NCBI GenBank assembly: GCA_004835665.1 | Contig: RBKR01000010.1 | Location: 682,001-746,000, forward strand | Length of the DNA: 64,000 bases | Direction: 5' to 3' | From: Phoma sp. XZ068 | Lineage: Eukaryota; Ascomycota; Dothideomycetes; Pleosporales; Didymellaceae | Part shown: piece by piece, positions 9,005-18,960 of the stretch | Numbering within the stretch: position 1 is the first letter of the stretch | How the letters are laid out: the number at the start of each line of letters is the position of its first letter | The notes under the pieces: model-generated | Told to the model about the DNA's origin: nothing | Seen by the model: the letters and a program-made list of their open reading frames with translations, nothing else | The model's database searches: none | Program-made: the position numbers and the translations under genes

Positions 9005-9513
9005 TGTTGAAGTCGTACTAAGCAAAGCTCGTGTACTCGTTCTAGTTGGTTCTCGGGGATGAATACGTTTACAAGTGGCTCGTCGGGGAGGGGGGTATAG
9101 TTGCCTAGTGAAACACCGTGACAGCTATGGGTAACAATGAGGAGTATAGATATGATCTATCTGTCTCGAGAGTTGGGTTGAGATTCCAATAACAAAGTGG
9201 ATTGATCAGGTTGAACACGAACCATAAGGGTTGTGTTCCTACGTACTATATACTAAAGGGATATGCAAGTGTCCTACGATGTCTCATGGTTTCTCACAAT
9301 GTCCCATGGGGGGCCTTGTAGGAATTCGTGGTACTTCGTGGGAATCGTGGGACGTCACGTGATGTTGCCCATGGTGTCCCACGGTCTTGGCCTGGGCCTG
9401 TTGTAGGATTTCGTGAGACACACGTGACCCTGAGGTCTAGCGTGTCGGCGATCCGGCGTGTGTCATTGGTGATAAAACCAACACCCCGCGTTCGCTGGTC
9501 CAGGATCGTAACA
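9005..9513 (-). mobile_element. Solo LTR, 509 bp, same family as the LTR relic in the array
   Basis: A GC-normal block starting TGTTGAAG and ending CGTAACA, flanked by the 5-bp duplication TAACT (9000-9004, 9514-9518). Sister units give the empty site (ACTATAACTATACTATAC, e.g. near 16767). TG...CA ends plus a 5-bp duplication without internal coding sequence define a solo LTR, normally left by LTR-LTR recombination. It aligns with the damaged 441-bp relic just to its left. Because the array pol relic reads on the minus strand, the LTR sense strand is probably minus (start TGTTACGATCC). It holds two CACGTGA motifs and several short CCCATGG/CCCACGG repeats. The 62-codon ORF inside (9328-9516) is not credible as a gene. 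Confidence 0.92.
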
Positions 9514-9858
9514 TAACTATACTATACTTGCTTATAATTATTAACCTCTATTTAGTGTTCCTTAGCATTATAAGACTATCCCCCTTTTATCTTAGCTTAG
9601 TCTCTTAAGCTTGGTTTATATAATATAGGCCCTACCTTATTTAATAGTAAGTCTTTTAATAATACCTAAATATCCTACTAAGTTACGTTTAGCCTCTTAT
9701 TACTACCTATATAAATTTGTTTAGTCCTTTAGAGAGATTATAGTAAAGAAGTATTTAACCTATAAAAAGCATAAGTATATATATAAGGTCTATATGTGTT
9801 CTAGAAAGTATAGTAAGTCTTAAAAGTATAGCTAATTTTATTTTATCTAAATAATATA

Positions 9859-9906
9859 ACGTAAACCACCACCGAGAGCGACAACCCACCGAGAGCGACA
9901 AAATCT
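9859..9906. repeat. Element A2 terminal inverted repeat, left
   Basis: 48 bp starting ACGTAAACCACCACC; perfect inverted match to 11660-11707; two iterated CCACCGAGAGCGACAA cores. Confidence 0.95.
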
Positions 9907-9938
9907 GCCAAGACCACTCCTCCTCCTTTCATCCTAAC

Positions 9939-11639
9939 ATGTCTCAACAACACAACGCGCAATATCAACAAGACGAAGGTAGGGTCCAGCTTGCCCTTCT
10001 AGCCTATCGTTCAGATGAATTTCCAAGCCTGCGACGCGCTGCTGCAGCATTCAACGTTAATCATCATACCCTATCTAAACGTGCCAAGGGAATACCATTT
10101 CGACTCGAAACACGCGTGAACTGCCTCAAGCTTACTGCAATAGAGGAAGAGACGATTATCCAATACATACTTGACCTTGACGCGCGAGGCTTTGCGCCCC
10201 GGCTGTGTGAGGTGGCAGATATGGCTGATAAACTGTTGGGTGTGCGTGATGGAAAGCCAGTTGGCAAGCACTGGGCTGCGCGCTTTGTGACGCGCTCAGA
10301 TAGGCTCAAGATGGCGTTCAATCGAGCAAAGGATAGGCAGAGGATAATGCAGGAAGATCCTGAGGTCATTGGCGCGTGGTTCAAGTTGGTAGAGGATACC
10401 AAAGCCAAGTACGGCGTCCATGACGACGACGTGCACAACTTTGACGAGACTGGCTTCCAGATGGGCGTCATTGGGTCCATGAAGGTCGTCACAGGCTCTG
10501 ATAGACGTACTCGACCAGAGCTCGTTCAGCCAGGAGATCGCGAGTGGGTTACAGTCATCCAGAGTATCTGCGCTGCTGGCCACGCAACCCCGCCATTTAT
10601 CATCTACAAAGGGCGTGTCCACATCTCTGCATGGTACGAGGAGGCAGATATACCGCGTAATTGGAAGCTCTCTGTCTCAGAGAACGGATGGACAAACAAC
10701 GCGCTTGGCCTGGAGTGGTTGAAGCACTTTGACACGCATACAACAGCGCGTCAGGTGGGGGTATACCGGCTGCTCATTTTGGACGGTCACGAGAGCCACC
10801 TTAACCAGGAGTTCAAGGACTATTGCTTGGAGAACAAGATCCTTACGCTCTGTATGCCTCCCCATTCATCACACATCCTCCAGCCACTTGATGTGGTCTG
10901 CTTCTCGCCATTGAAGCGGAAGTACTCCCAACGCGTCCGAGACTTGGCACGCCGACGCGTCTTCCACATCAACAAGGAAGGCTTCCTACCTGCCTTCAAG
11001 GACGCGTTTTTTGACGTATTCACACAGGCTAATTGTCGAAAGGCCTTTGAGGCATCAGGACTAGTCCCTGTCAACGCGCAGGTAGTGTTGGATCGCCTGG
11101 AGACACGGTTGCGTACCCCGCCTCAACCCCCACTACCAACAACCCCGTGGCAGTCGAAGACTCCAAGCAATACGCATGAATTTGGGTCTCAGTCAAAGCT
11201 TGTGAGCGAGTCTTTTACTCGGTCACCAGTTGCTGCCCAAGCTGGCTTCTCACAGCTTGTAAAGGGAGCTGAACTAATGCTGCATCAAAATGCGCTTCTT
11301 GCTGCCCGCAATACTGAGCTTGAAGAGCAATTGGCAGTGATGACCAAGCGGAAAGGGCGCAAAAGGAAGCAGATTCAGCATGGGGGTACATTGGAGTATG
11401 GAGTAGGGTCAGCGCAGGTAGCTGCTGAGGCGTCTGTGGTGGCTTTGTCGTCCAAAAGGACTCGAGGTGGTGGTGATCAAGAAATAGCACAACCAGCTCT
11501 ACGGCGCTGTGGGAACTGTGGAGGGACTGGGCACAACGCTCGTACGTGCAAAAAGGATTCAGAAGACACTTCTGAATCAGATGCGAGCACAAGGTTCATA
11601 GGATCCTTGTTTGATAGCGATGAATCTGATAATTCATAA
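9939..11639 (+). CDS. Pogo/Fot1-type transposase, element A2
   Basis: 566 aa, identical to the A1 product. Helix-turn-helix at about 14-52, CENP-B-type region at about 65-130, triad D169/D282/D318, basic stretch 470-478, CCHC knuckle C524/C527/H532/C537, acidic C-terminus. The ATG is 80 bp from the element end and no other start is needed; the stop TAA at 11637-11639 leaves about 68 bp to the right end. The sequence is rich in CpG and CpA and shows no RIP-like decay, unlike the flanking DNA. It is therefore a candidate functional gene. Confidence 0.95.
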   Translation: MSQQHNAQYQQDEGRVQLALLAYRSDEFPSLRRAAAAFNVNHHTLSKRAKGIPFRLETRVNCLKLTAIEEETIIQYILDLDARGFAPRLCEVADMADKLLGVRDGKPVGKHWAARFVTRSDRLKMAFNRAKDRQRIMQEDPEVIGAWFKLVEDTKAKYGVHDDDVHNFDETGFQMGVIGSMKVVTGSDRRTRPELVQPGDREWVTVIQSICAAGHATPPFIIYKGRVHISAWYEEADIPRNWKLSVSENGWTNNALGLEWLKHFDTHTTARQVGVYRLLILDGHESHLNQEFKDYCLENKILTLCMPPHSSHILQPLDVVCFSPLKRKYSQRVRDLARRRVFHINKEGFLPAFKDAFFDVFTQANCRKAFEASGLVPVNAQVVLDRLETRLRTPPQPPLPTTPWQSKTPSNTHEFGSQSKLVSESFTRSPVAAQAGFSQLVKGAELMLHQNALLAARNTELEEQLAVMTKRKGRKRKQIQHGGTLEYGVGSAQVAAEASVVALSSKRTRGGGDQEIAQPALRRCGNCGGTGHNARTCKKDSEDTSESDASTRFIGSLFDSDESDNS

Positions 11640-11659
11640 CTAGTGTTAGTCGTGCCAAG

Positions 11660-11707
11660 AGATTTTGTCGCTCTCGGTGGGTTGTCGCTCTCGGTGGTGG
11701 TTTACGT
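11660..11707. repeat. Element A2 terminal inverted repeat, right
   Basis: 48 bp, perfect reverse complement of 9859-9906, followed by TA at 11708-11709 and array sequence GTTAGAGTTTTAAT. Confidence 0.95.
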
Positions 11708-11755
11708 TAGTTAGAGTTTTAATAGCTAGTATCTAAGAAAGAAAATTTATAGATA

Positions 11756-11818
11756 ACGTACCTCACGGGCGAGCCGGTCACCCGAGCGAGCCGGTCACTT
11801 TTGCCAAGACCACACCAA
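11756..11818. repeat. Element B terminal inverted repeat, left
   Basis: 63 bp, perfect inverted match to 13555-13617. It includes two copies of GCGAGCCGGTCAC and then TTTTGCCAAGACCACACCAA. TGCCAAGA is inverted at the two ends here, whereas in element A it is direct. Confidence 0.95.
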
Positions 11819-11835
11819 ACTTCACTCTACCTGCA

Positions 11836-13488
11836 ATGTCTCAACGCAGTAACGCAACAAGGCCCTTAAACGAAGCAGATATACAGCTTGCCCTCCAGGC
11901 TATTAAACAAGACGCGACACTGTCTCAGCGACGCGCTGCAGCTATCTACAAAGTCTCTCAAAGCACGCTTAGTGATCGACTTGCTGGAACCTCCCCACGA
12001 CGCGATTGCAAGCCCAACTCAATGAAGCTGAAAAGCACTGAAGAGGAGGTGATTGTCCAGCATGTATTAAAGCTGGACGCGCGAGGATACTCGCCCCGGC
12101 TTGCTGATGTGGAGGATATGGCTAATTCTCTCCTTGCTGAGCGCCACCAGCCCCCTGTTGGCAAGAACTGGGCTAGCACCTTTGTTAAGCGTCGGCCAGA
12201 GCTGAAAGTCAAGTTCAATCGGAAGTACGACTACAAGCGAGCCCTCTGTGAGGATCCCGGGGTGATTCAGGGCTGGTTCCGCCTTGTAGAGAATACCAAA
12301 GCTAAGTATGGTATTCTGGATGACGACACCTACAACTTCGATGAGTCTGGGTTTATGATGGGCGTTATATCCACAGGAGCTGTTGTCACAGGCTCTGAGC
12401 GTCGAGGAAGGCCAAAGACAGTGCAGCAGGGCGACCGAGAGTGGACTAGTATCATCCAGGGCATCAATGCAAAGGGGTGGGCCATCCCACCCTTTATCAT
12501 CTTCTCTGGCAAGCACCACCTCTCTGCCTGGTACAAAGAGCCTAGTATACCTAACAACTGGGTTCTTAATGTCTCTAACAACGGCTGGACAAACAATGAG
12601 CTTGGAGTTAAGTGGTTAAAGCACTTTGATGAGCACACCAAGGCGCGCACTGTTGGCAGCTATCGGCTGCTTGTTCTGGACGGCCATGAGAGCCACAACT
12701 CGGTTGATTTCCACCAGTACTGTGAGGAACACAAGATTATCACTCTGTGTATGCCTCCACACTCGTCGCACCTGCTGCAGCCGCTTGATGTGGGATGTTT
12801 TGCCTCTCTGAAGAAGGCATATGGCCGCCAAGCTGAGCAGCTAATGCGGAGCAAGATTACTCGCATCACTAAACTTGAGTTCTTGCCGTGCTTTAAAGCA
12901 GCTTTTGACGCCTCAATCACTAAGAGCAACATACAGGGAGGATTCAGAGGTGCTGGCCTGGTCCCACTTGACCCAGAGGCTGTGATATCAAAGCTCGAAG
13001 TGCGGTTGTGTACTCCACCACTACCTACTGTGGATGAGAGTACGTGGGAGTCTAGAACACCAAGCAACACCCTAGAATTTGGGTCACAATCGAAGCTGAT
13101 TCGAGAAAGGATTCAGAGACACGCTGACAGCTCGCCAACTTCAATGGTTAATGCCCTTAATCAGCTCACCAAAGGCGCAGAGATGATAGCGCATTCACTA
13201 GTTTTGGTGCGCAACCAAGTTGCAGACCTTGAAGCAGCTAATGAGGCCGCTACACGCCGTAAATCACACAAAAGAAAGCGAATCCAGCGTGAAGGGACAC
13301 TAACGTTTAGTGAAGGATTGCGGCTAACTACTCTAAAGGAGTTTAACGCTCGCAGCGATGGAAAGAAGGCAAAGAAGAGAGCGCGTGTTGAACCTGGCAC
13401 TCAGCCTTTAAGACGCTGTGGCACGTGTGGTGAGGCAGGGCACAACGCGCGAACATGCAATAATGATGCGCAAAGTACTGTAGATTAG
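11836..13488 (+). CDS. Pogo/Fot1-type transposase, element B
   Basis: 550 aa, single intact exon. It aligns with the element A protein without gaps through about residue 398, so the catalytic residues carry the same numbers: D169 (NFDESGF), D282 (LVLDGHESH), D318 (LQPLDVGCF), DD35D. N-terminal helix-turn-helix at about 14-52 (LSQRRAAAIYKVSQSTLSDR), CENP-B-type region at about 65-130. The tail has a coiled coil (about 455-472), basic segments (KSHKRKR near 476-482; GKKAKKRAR near 509-517) and a CCHC knuckle C528/C531/H536/C541. It ends earlier than A and lacks the long acidic tail. It binds different TIRs, so A and B are probably separate families that do not cross-mobilise. Confidence 0.94.
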   Translation: MSQRSNATRPLNEADIQLALQAIKQDATLSQRRAAAIYKVSQSTLSDRLAGTSPRRDCKPNSMKLKSTEEEVIVQHVLKLDARGYSPRLADVEDMANSLLAERHQPPVGKNWASTFVKRRPELKVKFNRKYDYKRALCEDPGVIQGWFRLVENTKAKYGILDDDTYNFDESGFMMGVISTGAVVTGSERRGRPKTVQQGDREWTSIIQGINAKGWAIPPFIIFSGKHHLSAWYKEPSIPNNWVLNVSNNGWTNNELGVKWLKHFDEHTKARTVGSYRLLVLDGHESHNSVDFHQYCEEHKIITLCMPPHSSHLLQPLDVGCFASLKKAYGRQAEQLMRSKITRITKLEFLPCFKAAFDASITKSNIQGGFRGAGLVPLDPEAVISKLEVRLCTPPLPTVDESTWESRTPSNTLEFGSQSKLIRERIQRHADSSPTSMVNALNQLTKGAEMIAHSLVLVRNQVADLEAANEAATRRKSHKRKRIQREGTLTFSEGLRLTTLKEFNARSDGKKAKKRARVEPGTQPLRRCGTCGEAGHNARTCNNDAQSTVD

Positions 13489-13554
13489 TTTAATACACTT
13501 TAGCCTACAGTACATTCTAGTTGTACACTGTAGTGTTGCAAAGTAGTTGCAGTG

Positions 13555-13617
13555 TTGGTGTGGTCTTGGCAAAAGTGACCGGCTCGCTCGGGTGACCGGC
13601 TCGCCCGTGAGGTACGT
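13555..13617. repeat. Element B terminal inverted repeat, right
   Basis: 63 bp, perfect reverse complement of 11756-11818; TA duplication at 13618-13619, then array sequence TAGATAAAAG. Confidence 0.95.
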
Positions 13618-14179
13618 TATAGATAAAAGAAAGTTATAAGGTGTGTAAAAAAGTACTTAAGGCCTCTAACTAGGTATTAGAAGAATTATAGGTTATATAT
13701 ATATATATAAAGAGTATTTATATTAATAAATAGATTTATTAGATTATTATATAGAGGATATAATTATAGTAGAAGAGTAGAGTATTACTAAGTAAGAGCT
13801 AGAGTATAGAGTAGTTTCCTTAGAGGGTTCTTTAGATAGGTGTAACCTAAACCTATTACCTAGTACCTAGAGTACTTTTAAGGATTAGCTAATTAAGGCT
13901 TAGGAAGCTTATATAGTACTTTCTAACTAGTCCTCTTATATTTCTTTAATAGCTACTAGTAGTTCTTAAGGTTTATAGAAAGTTCCTATATATTATCTAA
14001 GTCTAGATACCCTAACTATTTAACTAGATACTTATTTATATACTTCTTTCTTTAATACTATATTATTTTTTTAAACTTCCTACTTAGTCTCTTCTTTAAC
14101 CTAGTAGTAGAAGTCCTTCTAGATTAGTATACTAGAATCTACTAGTTCTAATAGAGATATATAAAATATAGGGTATATA

Positions 14180-15330
14180 CTAGTATCCTATAGAAGTTTA
14201 AGTTAGTAGTTTATAGGGCTAATTTACCTAGAAATAAGAAATTTTCTAATAACCTTAATATAATCTAGTTTTTTTATATTAGTCTTTATACTTATAAGTT
14301 TTTTATAAGAAGATAGACTTTATCCCCCTCTTTTAGCTAAGGTACTATTTTACTTTTCTAGTTAATATAAGAGATTACTTATTAGTCTCTATACTAGGTT
14401 ATTATAAAATCTATTTAGTTATTACTATTAAGTAATCTAATATAGAGATTCAGGTATCTTCTGTTACTTACAAAGAATAGTGTTATACCTAGTACTTCTA
14501 ATAGTTTATTATTATATATAATCTATACTATAGATAATAGTAAGGCCTAGTTATCTTATTACTAGTTAATATATATACTTAGGTATATTTCTATAGTTTA
14601 ATTTATTTTTTCTATTTATCTATCTATTTATAGATAATATATAGTTAATAGCTTTTTCTTAGTAACTATAGCTACTATAAGTATAGTCTAATAGTTTAAT
14701 ATAAAGAGCTTATTTCTATTCCTAATAATTAATTCTAGTATACTATAATAGTAAATATTTCTATCTAGGAATACTTATATAAGCTACCCTATAGTATAAC
14801 TATAATAAAATAGTATTATTTCTACTACTTTAGTAAACCTTTTTCTATATAAGAAAGATTAAGTTATAGGTAGCTCTATTACTAATATTTCTCTATACTT
14901 AGTATAAGTACTATATTTACTCTATCTCTGTTGGTAATTGATATAGTTCTTAATAAATCTAGTAACCTTATTCTTTATATTAGAGAATATATAGTATCTC
15001 TTAATAAGTTCTATTATTTATATAATTCTAGGGTATCTATAAGGTAGATTATTATAGTATTATATAATAATCCCAATCTATAATTCTTCTAGTACTACTA
15101 TTAGTATATATTATTTCTACTAAACTTATATAATATTATTAAGCTACTAGGATAGTCCTAATAACCTATCTTTATTAACTCTAAGTGTAGTAAACTAATT
15201 AATAGTTTTTTTTCTCAAGCTAGGTTATATTATCTACTAAGTATATTAGCTCTACTATTATCTTTTCTTAGGGTATATAATTATAAAGAAGGTAGGTAGG
15301 GGGTAATAATATATAAAACTACTTTCTTCC
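14180..15330 (-). pseudogene. RIP-degraded Ty3/Gypsy pol relic (RNase H end to integrase C-terminus)
   Basis: Read on the minus strand with stops and small frame changes. At about 15285-15240 it reads YTLRKDNSRANILSR, matching the Gypsy RNase H/connection motif Y-PGKDN-RADALSR. At about 15040-15028 it reads RYPRI for GHPGI of the integrase zinc-binding region. Near 14975-14930, KVTRFIKNYINYQQR fits the zinc finger end V-R-F-KNC--CQ. At about 14655-14611 LLTIYYL*IDR*KK corresponds to LSTAYHPQTDGQTER of the integrase core. At about 14330-14306 it reads EGDKVYLL, the integrase C-terminal GDKVYL. H-to-Y, P-to-L, Q-to-stop, T-to-I and G-to-R are each one C-to-T or G-to-A change in CpA or TpG. The same relic sits in every unit (next copy about 17.7-18.85 kb). 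RT and gag were not recognised; the unit looks internally deleted. Confidence 0.85.
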
Positions 15331-15422
15331 TTGTCTTAGTAAGGGACCTAGATTACTAGAAAAAGATATTAATAATATAGATTTAGCTTTAGATAATAAA
15401 GCTATATAATAGTATAGTTATT

Positions 15423-18400
15423 TAATACACTATAATATATAAGTAGTGTAATATAGTCTTATAGTATAAGTAAATAATAGAGTATACTACTGATATTACT
15501 AGGTACCTTCTTAATACTAGAAGGTATACTACTATATATATCTATAGTACTTAGCTCTTTAGCCTTAGTAAATAGCAAGATTTATAATACTAGACTATTT
15601 AACTTCTTTAGCTCCTTAGAATTTATAATATTAGAATAGTAGTCTAGATTACTATTTAATACTACTCTTTTTAGTTTATTACCTCTCTTTAGTAGTTAGA
15701 GTTAAAAACTACGCTAACATCTATCTATATATAGTGTAAGTTATAGTGTGCTATAACCAATTAACTTATAAGAACTTTAGACTTTTCTATTATTCCTATA
15801 AGTTAATTAGTTAGTTACAGTATACTATAATTTATATAATATATAGATAGACAGTATTACTAAAAGTTCCCTTAGTCTAAATACTAATCCTAAATAGGTA
15901 ATTAGGGTCTAATTATATCTACTAGTACTAGGAGATTAATATCCTAGCTTTAAATCTATACTATATCTAATAGAGAAATATATAAATAAGAATACTCTTA
16001 ACTTTACTAAAGTGTTTTTCTAAGTTATATAGTAACTTTATAATTACTACTTTCTAACCTTTATTAAGTAGCTAAAGAAGGTATAATAGGATAAAAAAAT
16101 ATATATAGAGTAATAGTTTTATTATTCTTATAGTATTCCTAGAGTTTAAGTAAAGTACAGCTTTTATAATAATTATCAATAAGTAAATAGTAGCTACTAA
16201 TAGTATACTTCTTAGTATACCTATTAAGGTACTCTATCTAGTTTAAACTAAGCTTATTATTAGTCTAGCTATTATTATTAACTGTAATAATCTAGTCTTA
16301 GAGTAGATTTTCTTCCTTATACTAGATAGAGAGTATTAAGGTTATAGACTAAGCAAAGCTTATAAATACTTCTAAGGTTAGTTCTCTAGGGTAAATAGGT
16401 ATATAGAAGATTAGAGGTTACTACTTAAGTAAAGCTTATAGTAATAGTACTTTAGTAAGGAATATAGAGTAAACTACCTATCTTAACTAAGGGTTAAGTT
16501 CTAATAATAAAATTAATTAATAAAATTAAATATAATACTATAAGGGTAATATTTCTAGTTACTATATATAAAGAAGAAATATATAGTACTTAGTATTATA
16601 GTAGCTACTAATTATACTAATTATTAATTATACTAATTACTAACTATACTAATTATACTAAGACTAATTATATTATATGACTTTATATTACTATCTATAG
16701 GTAGTAACTAATAATACTTGCAATTTATATTTACTTGCAATATTTTTTTCTATATCGGTTAATTATACTATAACTATACTATACTTGCTTATAATTATTA
16801 ACCTCTATTTAGTGTTCCTTAGCATTATAAGACTATCCCCCTTTTATCTTAGCTTAGTCTCTTAAGCTTGGTTTATATAATATAGGCCCTACCTTATTTA
16901 ATAGTAAGTCTTTTAATAATACCTAAATATCCTACTAAGTTACGTTTAGCCTCTTATTACTACCTATATAAATTTGTTTAGTCCTTTAGAGAGATTATAG
17001 TAAAGAAGTATTTAACCTATAAAAAGCATAAGTATATATATAAGGTCTATATGTGTTCTAGAAAGTATAGTAAGTCTTAAAAGTATAGCTAATTTTATTT
17101 TATCTAAATAATATAGTTAGAGTTTTAATAGCTAGTATCTAAGAAAGAAAATTTATAGATATAGATAAAAGAAAGTTATAAGGTGTGTAAAAAAGTACTT
17201 AAGGCCTCTAACTAGGTATTAGAAGAATTATAGGTTATATATATATATAAAGAGTATTTATATTAATAAATAGATTTATTAGATTATTATATAGAGGATA
17301 TAATTATAGTAGAAGAGTAGAGTATTACTAAGTAAGAGCTAGAGTATAGAGTAGTTTCCTTAGAGGGTTCTTTAGATAGGTGTAACCTAAACCTATTACC
17401 TAGTACCTAGAGTACTTTTAAGGATTAGCTAATTAAGGCTTAGGAAGCTTATATAGTACTTTCTAACTAGTCCTCTTATATTTCTTTAATAGCTACTAGT
17501 AGTTCTTAAGGTTTATAGAAAGTTCCTATATATTATCTAAGTCTAGATACCCTAACTATTTAACTAGATACTTATTTATATACTTCTTTCTTTAATACTA
17601 TATTATTTTTTTAAACTTCCTACTTAGTCTCTTCTTTAACCTAGTAGTAGAAGTCCTTCTAGATTAGTATACTAGAATCTACTAGTTCTAATAGAGATAT
17701 ATAAAATATAGGGTATACTAGTATCCTATAGAAGTTTAAGTTAGTAGTTTATAGGGCTAATTTACCTAGAAATAAGAAATTTTCTAATAACCTTAATATA
17801 ATCTAGTTTTTTTATATTAGTCTTTATACTTATAAGTTTTTTATAAGAAGATAGACTTTATCCCCCTCTTTTAGCTAAGGTACTATTTTACTTTTCTAGT
17901 TAATATAAGAGATTACTTATTAGTCTCTATACTAGGTTATTATAAAATCTATTTAGTTATTACTATTAAGTAATCTAATATAGAGATTCAGGTATCTTCT
18001 GTTACTTACAAAGAATAGTGTTATACCTAGTACTTCTAATAGTTTATTATTATATATAATCTATACTATAGATAATAGTAAGGCCTAGTTATCTTATTAC
18101 TAGTTAATATATATACTTAGGTATATTTCTATAGTTTAATTTATTTTTTCTATTTATCTATCTATTTATAGATAATATATAGTTAATAGCTTTTTCTTAG
18201 TAACTATAGCTACTATAAGTATAGTCTAATAGTTTAATATAAAGAGCTTATTTCTATTCCTAATAATTAATTCTAGTATACTATAATAGTAAATATTTCT
18301 ATCTAGGAATACTTATATAAGCTACCCTATAGTATAACTATAATAAAATAGTATTATTTCTACTACTTTAGTAAACCTTTTTCTATATAAGAAAGATTAA

Positions 18401-18960
18401 GTTATAGGTAGCTCTATTACTAATATTTCTCTATACTTAGTATAAGTACTATATTTACTCTATCTCTGTTGGTAATTGATATAGTTCTTAATAAATCTAG
18501 TAACCTTATTCTTTATATTAGAGAATATATAGTATCTCTTAATAAGTTCTATTATTTATATAATTCTAGGGTATCTATAAGGTAGATTATTATAGTATTA
18601 TATAATAATCCCAATCTATAATTCTTCTAGTACTACTATTAGTATATATTATTTCTACTAAACTTATATAATATTATTAAGCTACTAGGATAGTCCTAAT
18701 AACCTATCTTTATTAACTCTAAGTGTAGTAAACTAATTAATAGTTTTTTTTCTCAAGCTAGGTTATATTATCTACTAAGTATATTAGCTCTACTATTATC
18801 TTTTCTTAGGGTATATAATTATAAAGAAGGTAGGTAGGGGGTAATAATATATAAAACTACTTTCTTCCTTGTCTTAGTAAGGGACCTAGATTACTAGAAA
18901 AAGATATTAATAATATAGATTTAGCTTTAGATAATAAAGCTATATAATAGTATAGTTATT
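15423..18960. repeat. Array unit 2 (3538 bp)
   Basis: Uninterrupted unit. The 4-bp shortfall from 3542 is explained by a TA run short by 2 (near 17236) and GGGTATACTAG for GGGTATATACTAG (near 17711). Confidence 0.95.
16334..16774 (-). repeat. RIP-degraded LTR relic, uninterrupted reference copy (unit 2)
   Basis: Same sequence as 8563-9004, here without the solo LTR at its right end. It reads straight on into CTATACTATACTTGC, giving the pre-insertion state of unit 1. Confidence 0.8.

Larger units (their letters stand above)
9859..11707 (+). mobile_element. Pogo/Fot1-type DNA transposon, element A copy 2
   Basis: 1849 bp, same ends as A1 but in the opposite orientation, flanked by TA at 9857-9858 and 11708-11709. 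The empty site in sister units is TAAATAATA-TA-GTTAGAG (e.g. near 17110). ORF position, length and protein are identical to A1 and A3, so these are very recent copies. With A1 it forms a 1849-bp inverted pair separated by about 2.2 kb. Confidence 0.96.
11756..13617 (+). mobile_element. Pogo/Fot1-type DNA transposon, element B
   Basis: 1862 bp with 63-bp perfect TIRs beginning ACGTACCTCACGGGCGAGCC, flanked by TA at 11754-11755 and 13618-13619. The empty site in sister units is TTTATAGA-TA-TAGATAAAAG (e.g. near 17155). Element B lies only 46 bp (array sequence plus the two TA duplications) right of A2. The TIR differs from that of A except for the ACGTA start, but also holds an iterated core (GCGAGCCGGTCAC twice). 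The ATG is 80 bp inside the element, exactly as in A. Confidence 0.95.
5801..15422. repeat. Array unit 1, carrying A1, solo LTR, A2 and B
   Basis: Spans 9622 bp. Removing A1, A2 and B with their TA duplications (1851, 1851, 1864) and the solo LTR with its 5-bp duplication (514) leaves 3542 bp, the consensus unit length. Confidence 0.95.

Noticed and set aside
9328..9516. 62-codon plus-strand ORF
   Set aside because: Lies inside the solo LTR and extends into the target duplication; no protein-like features.
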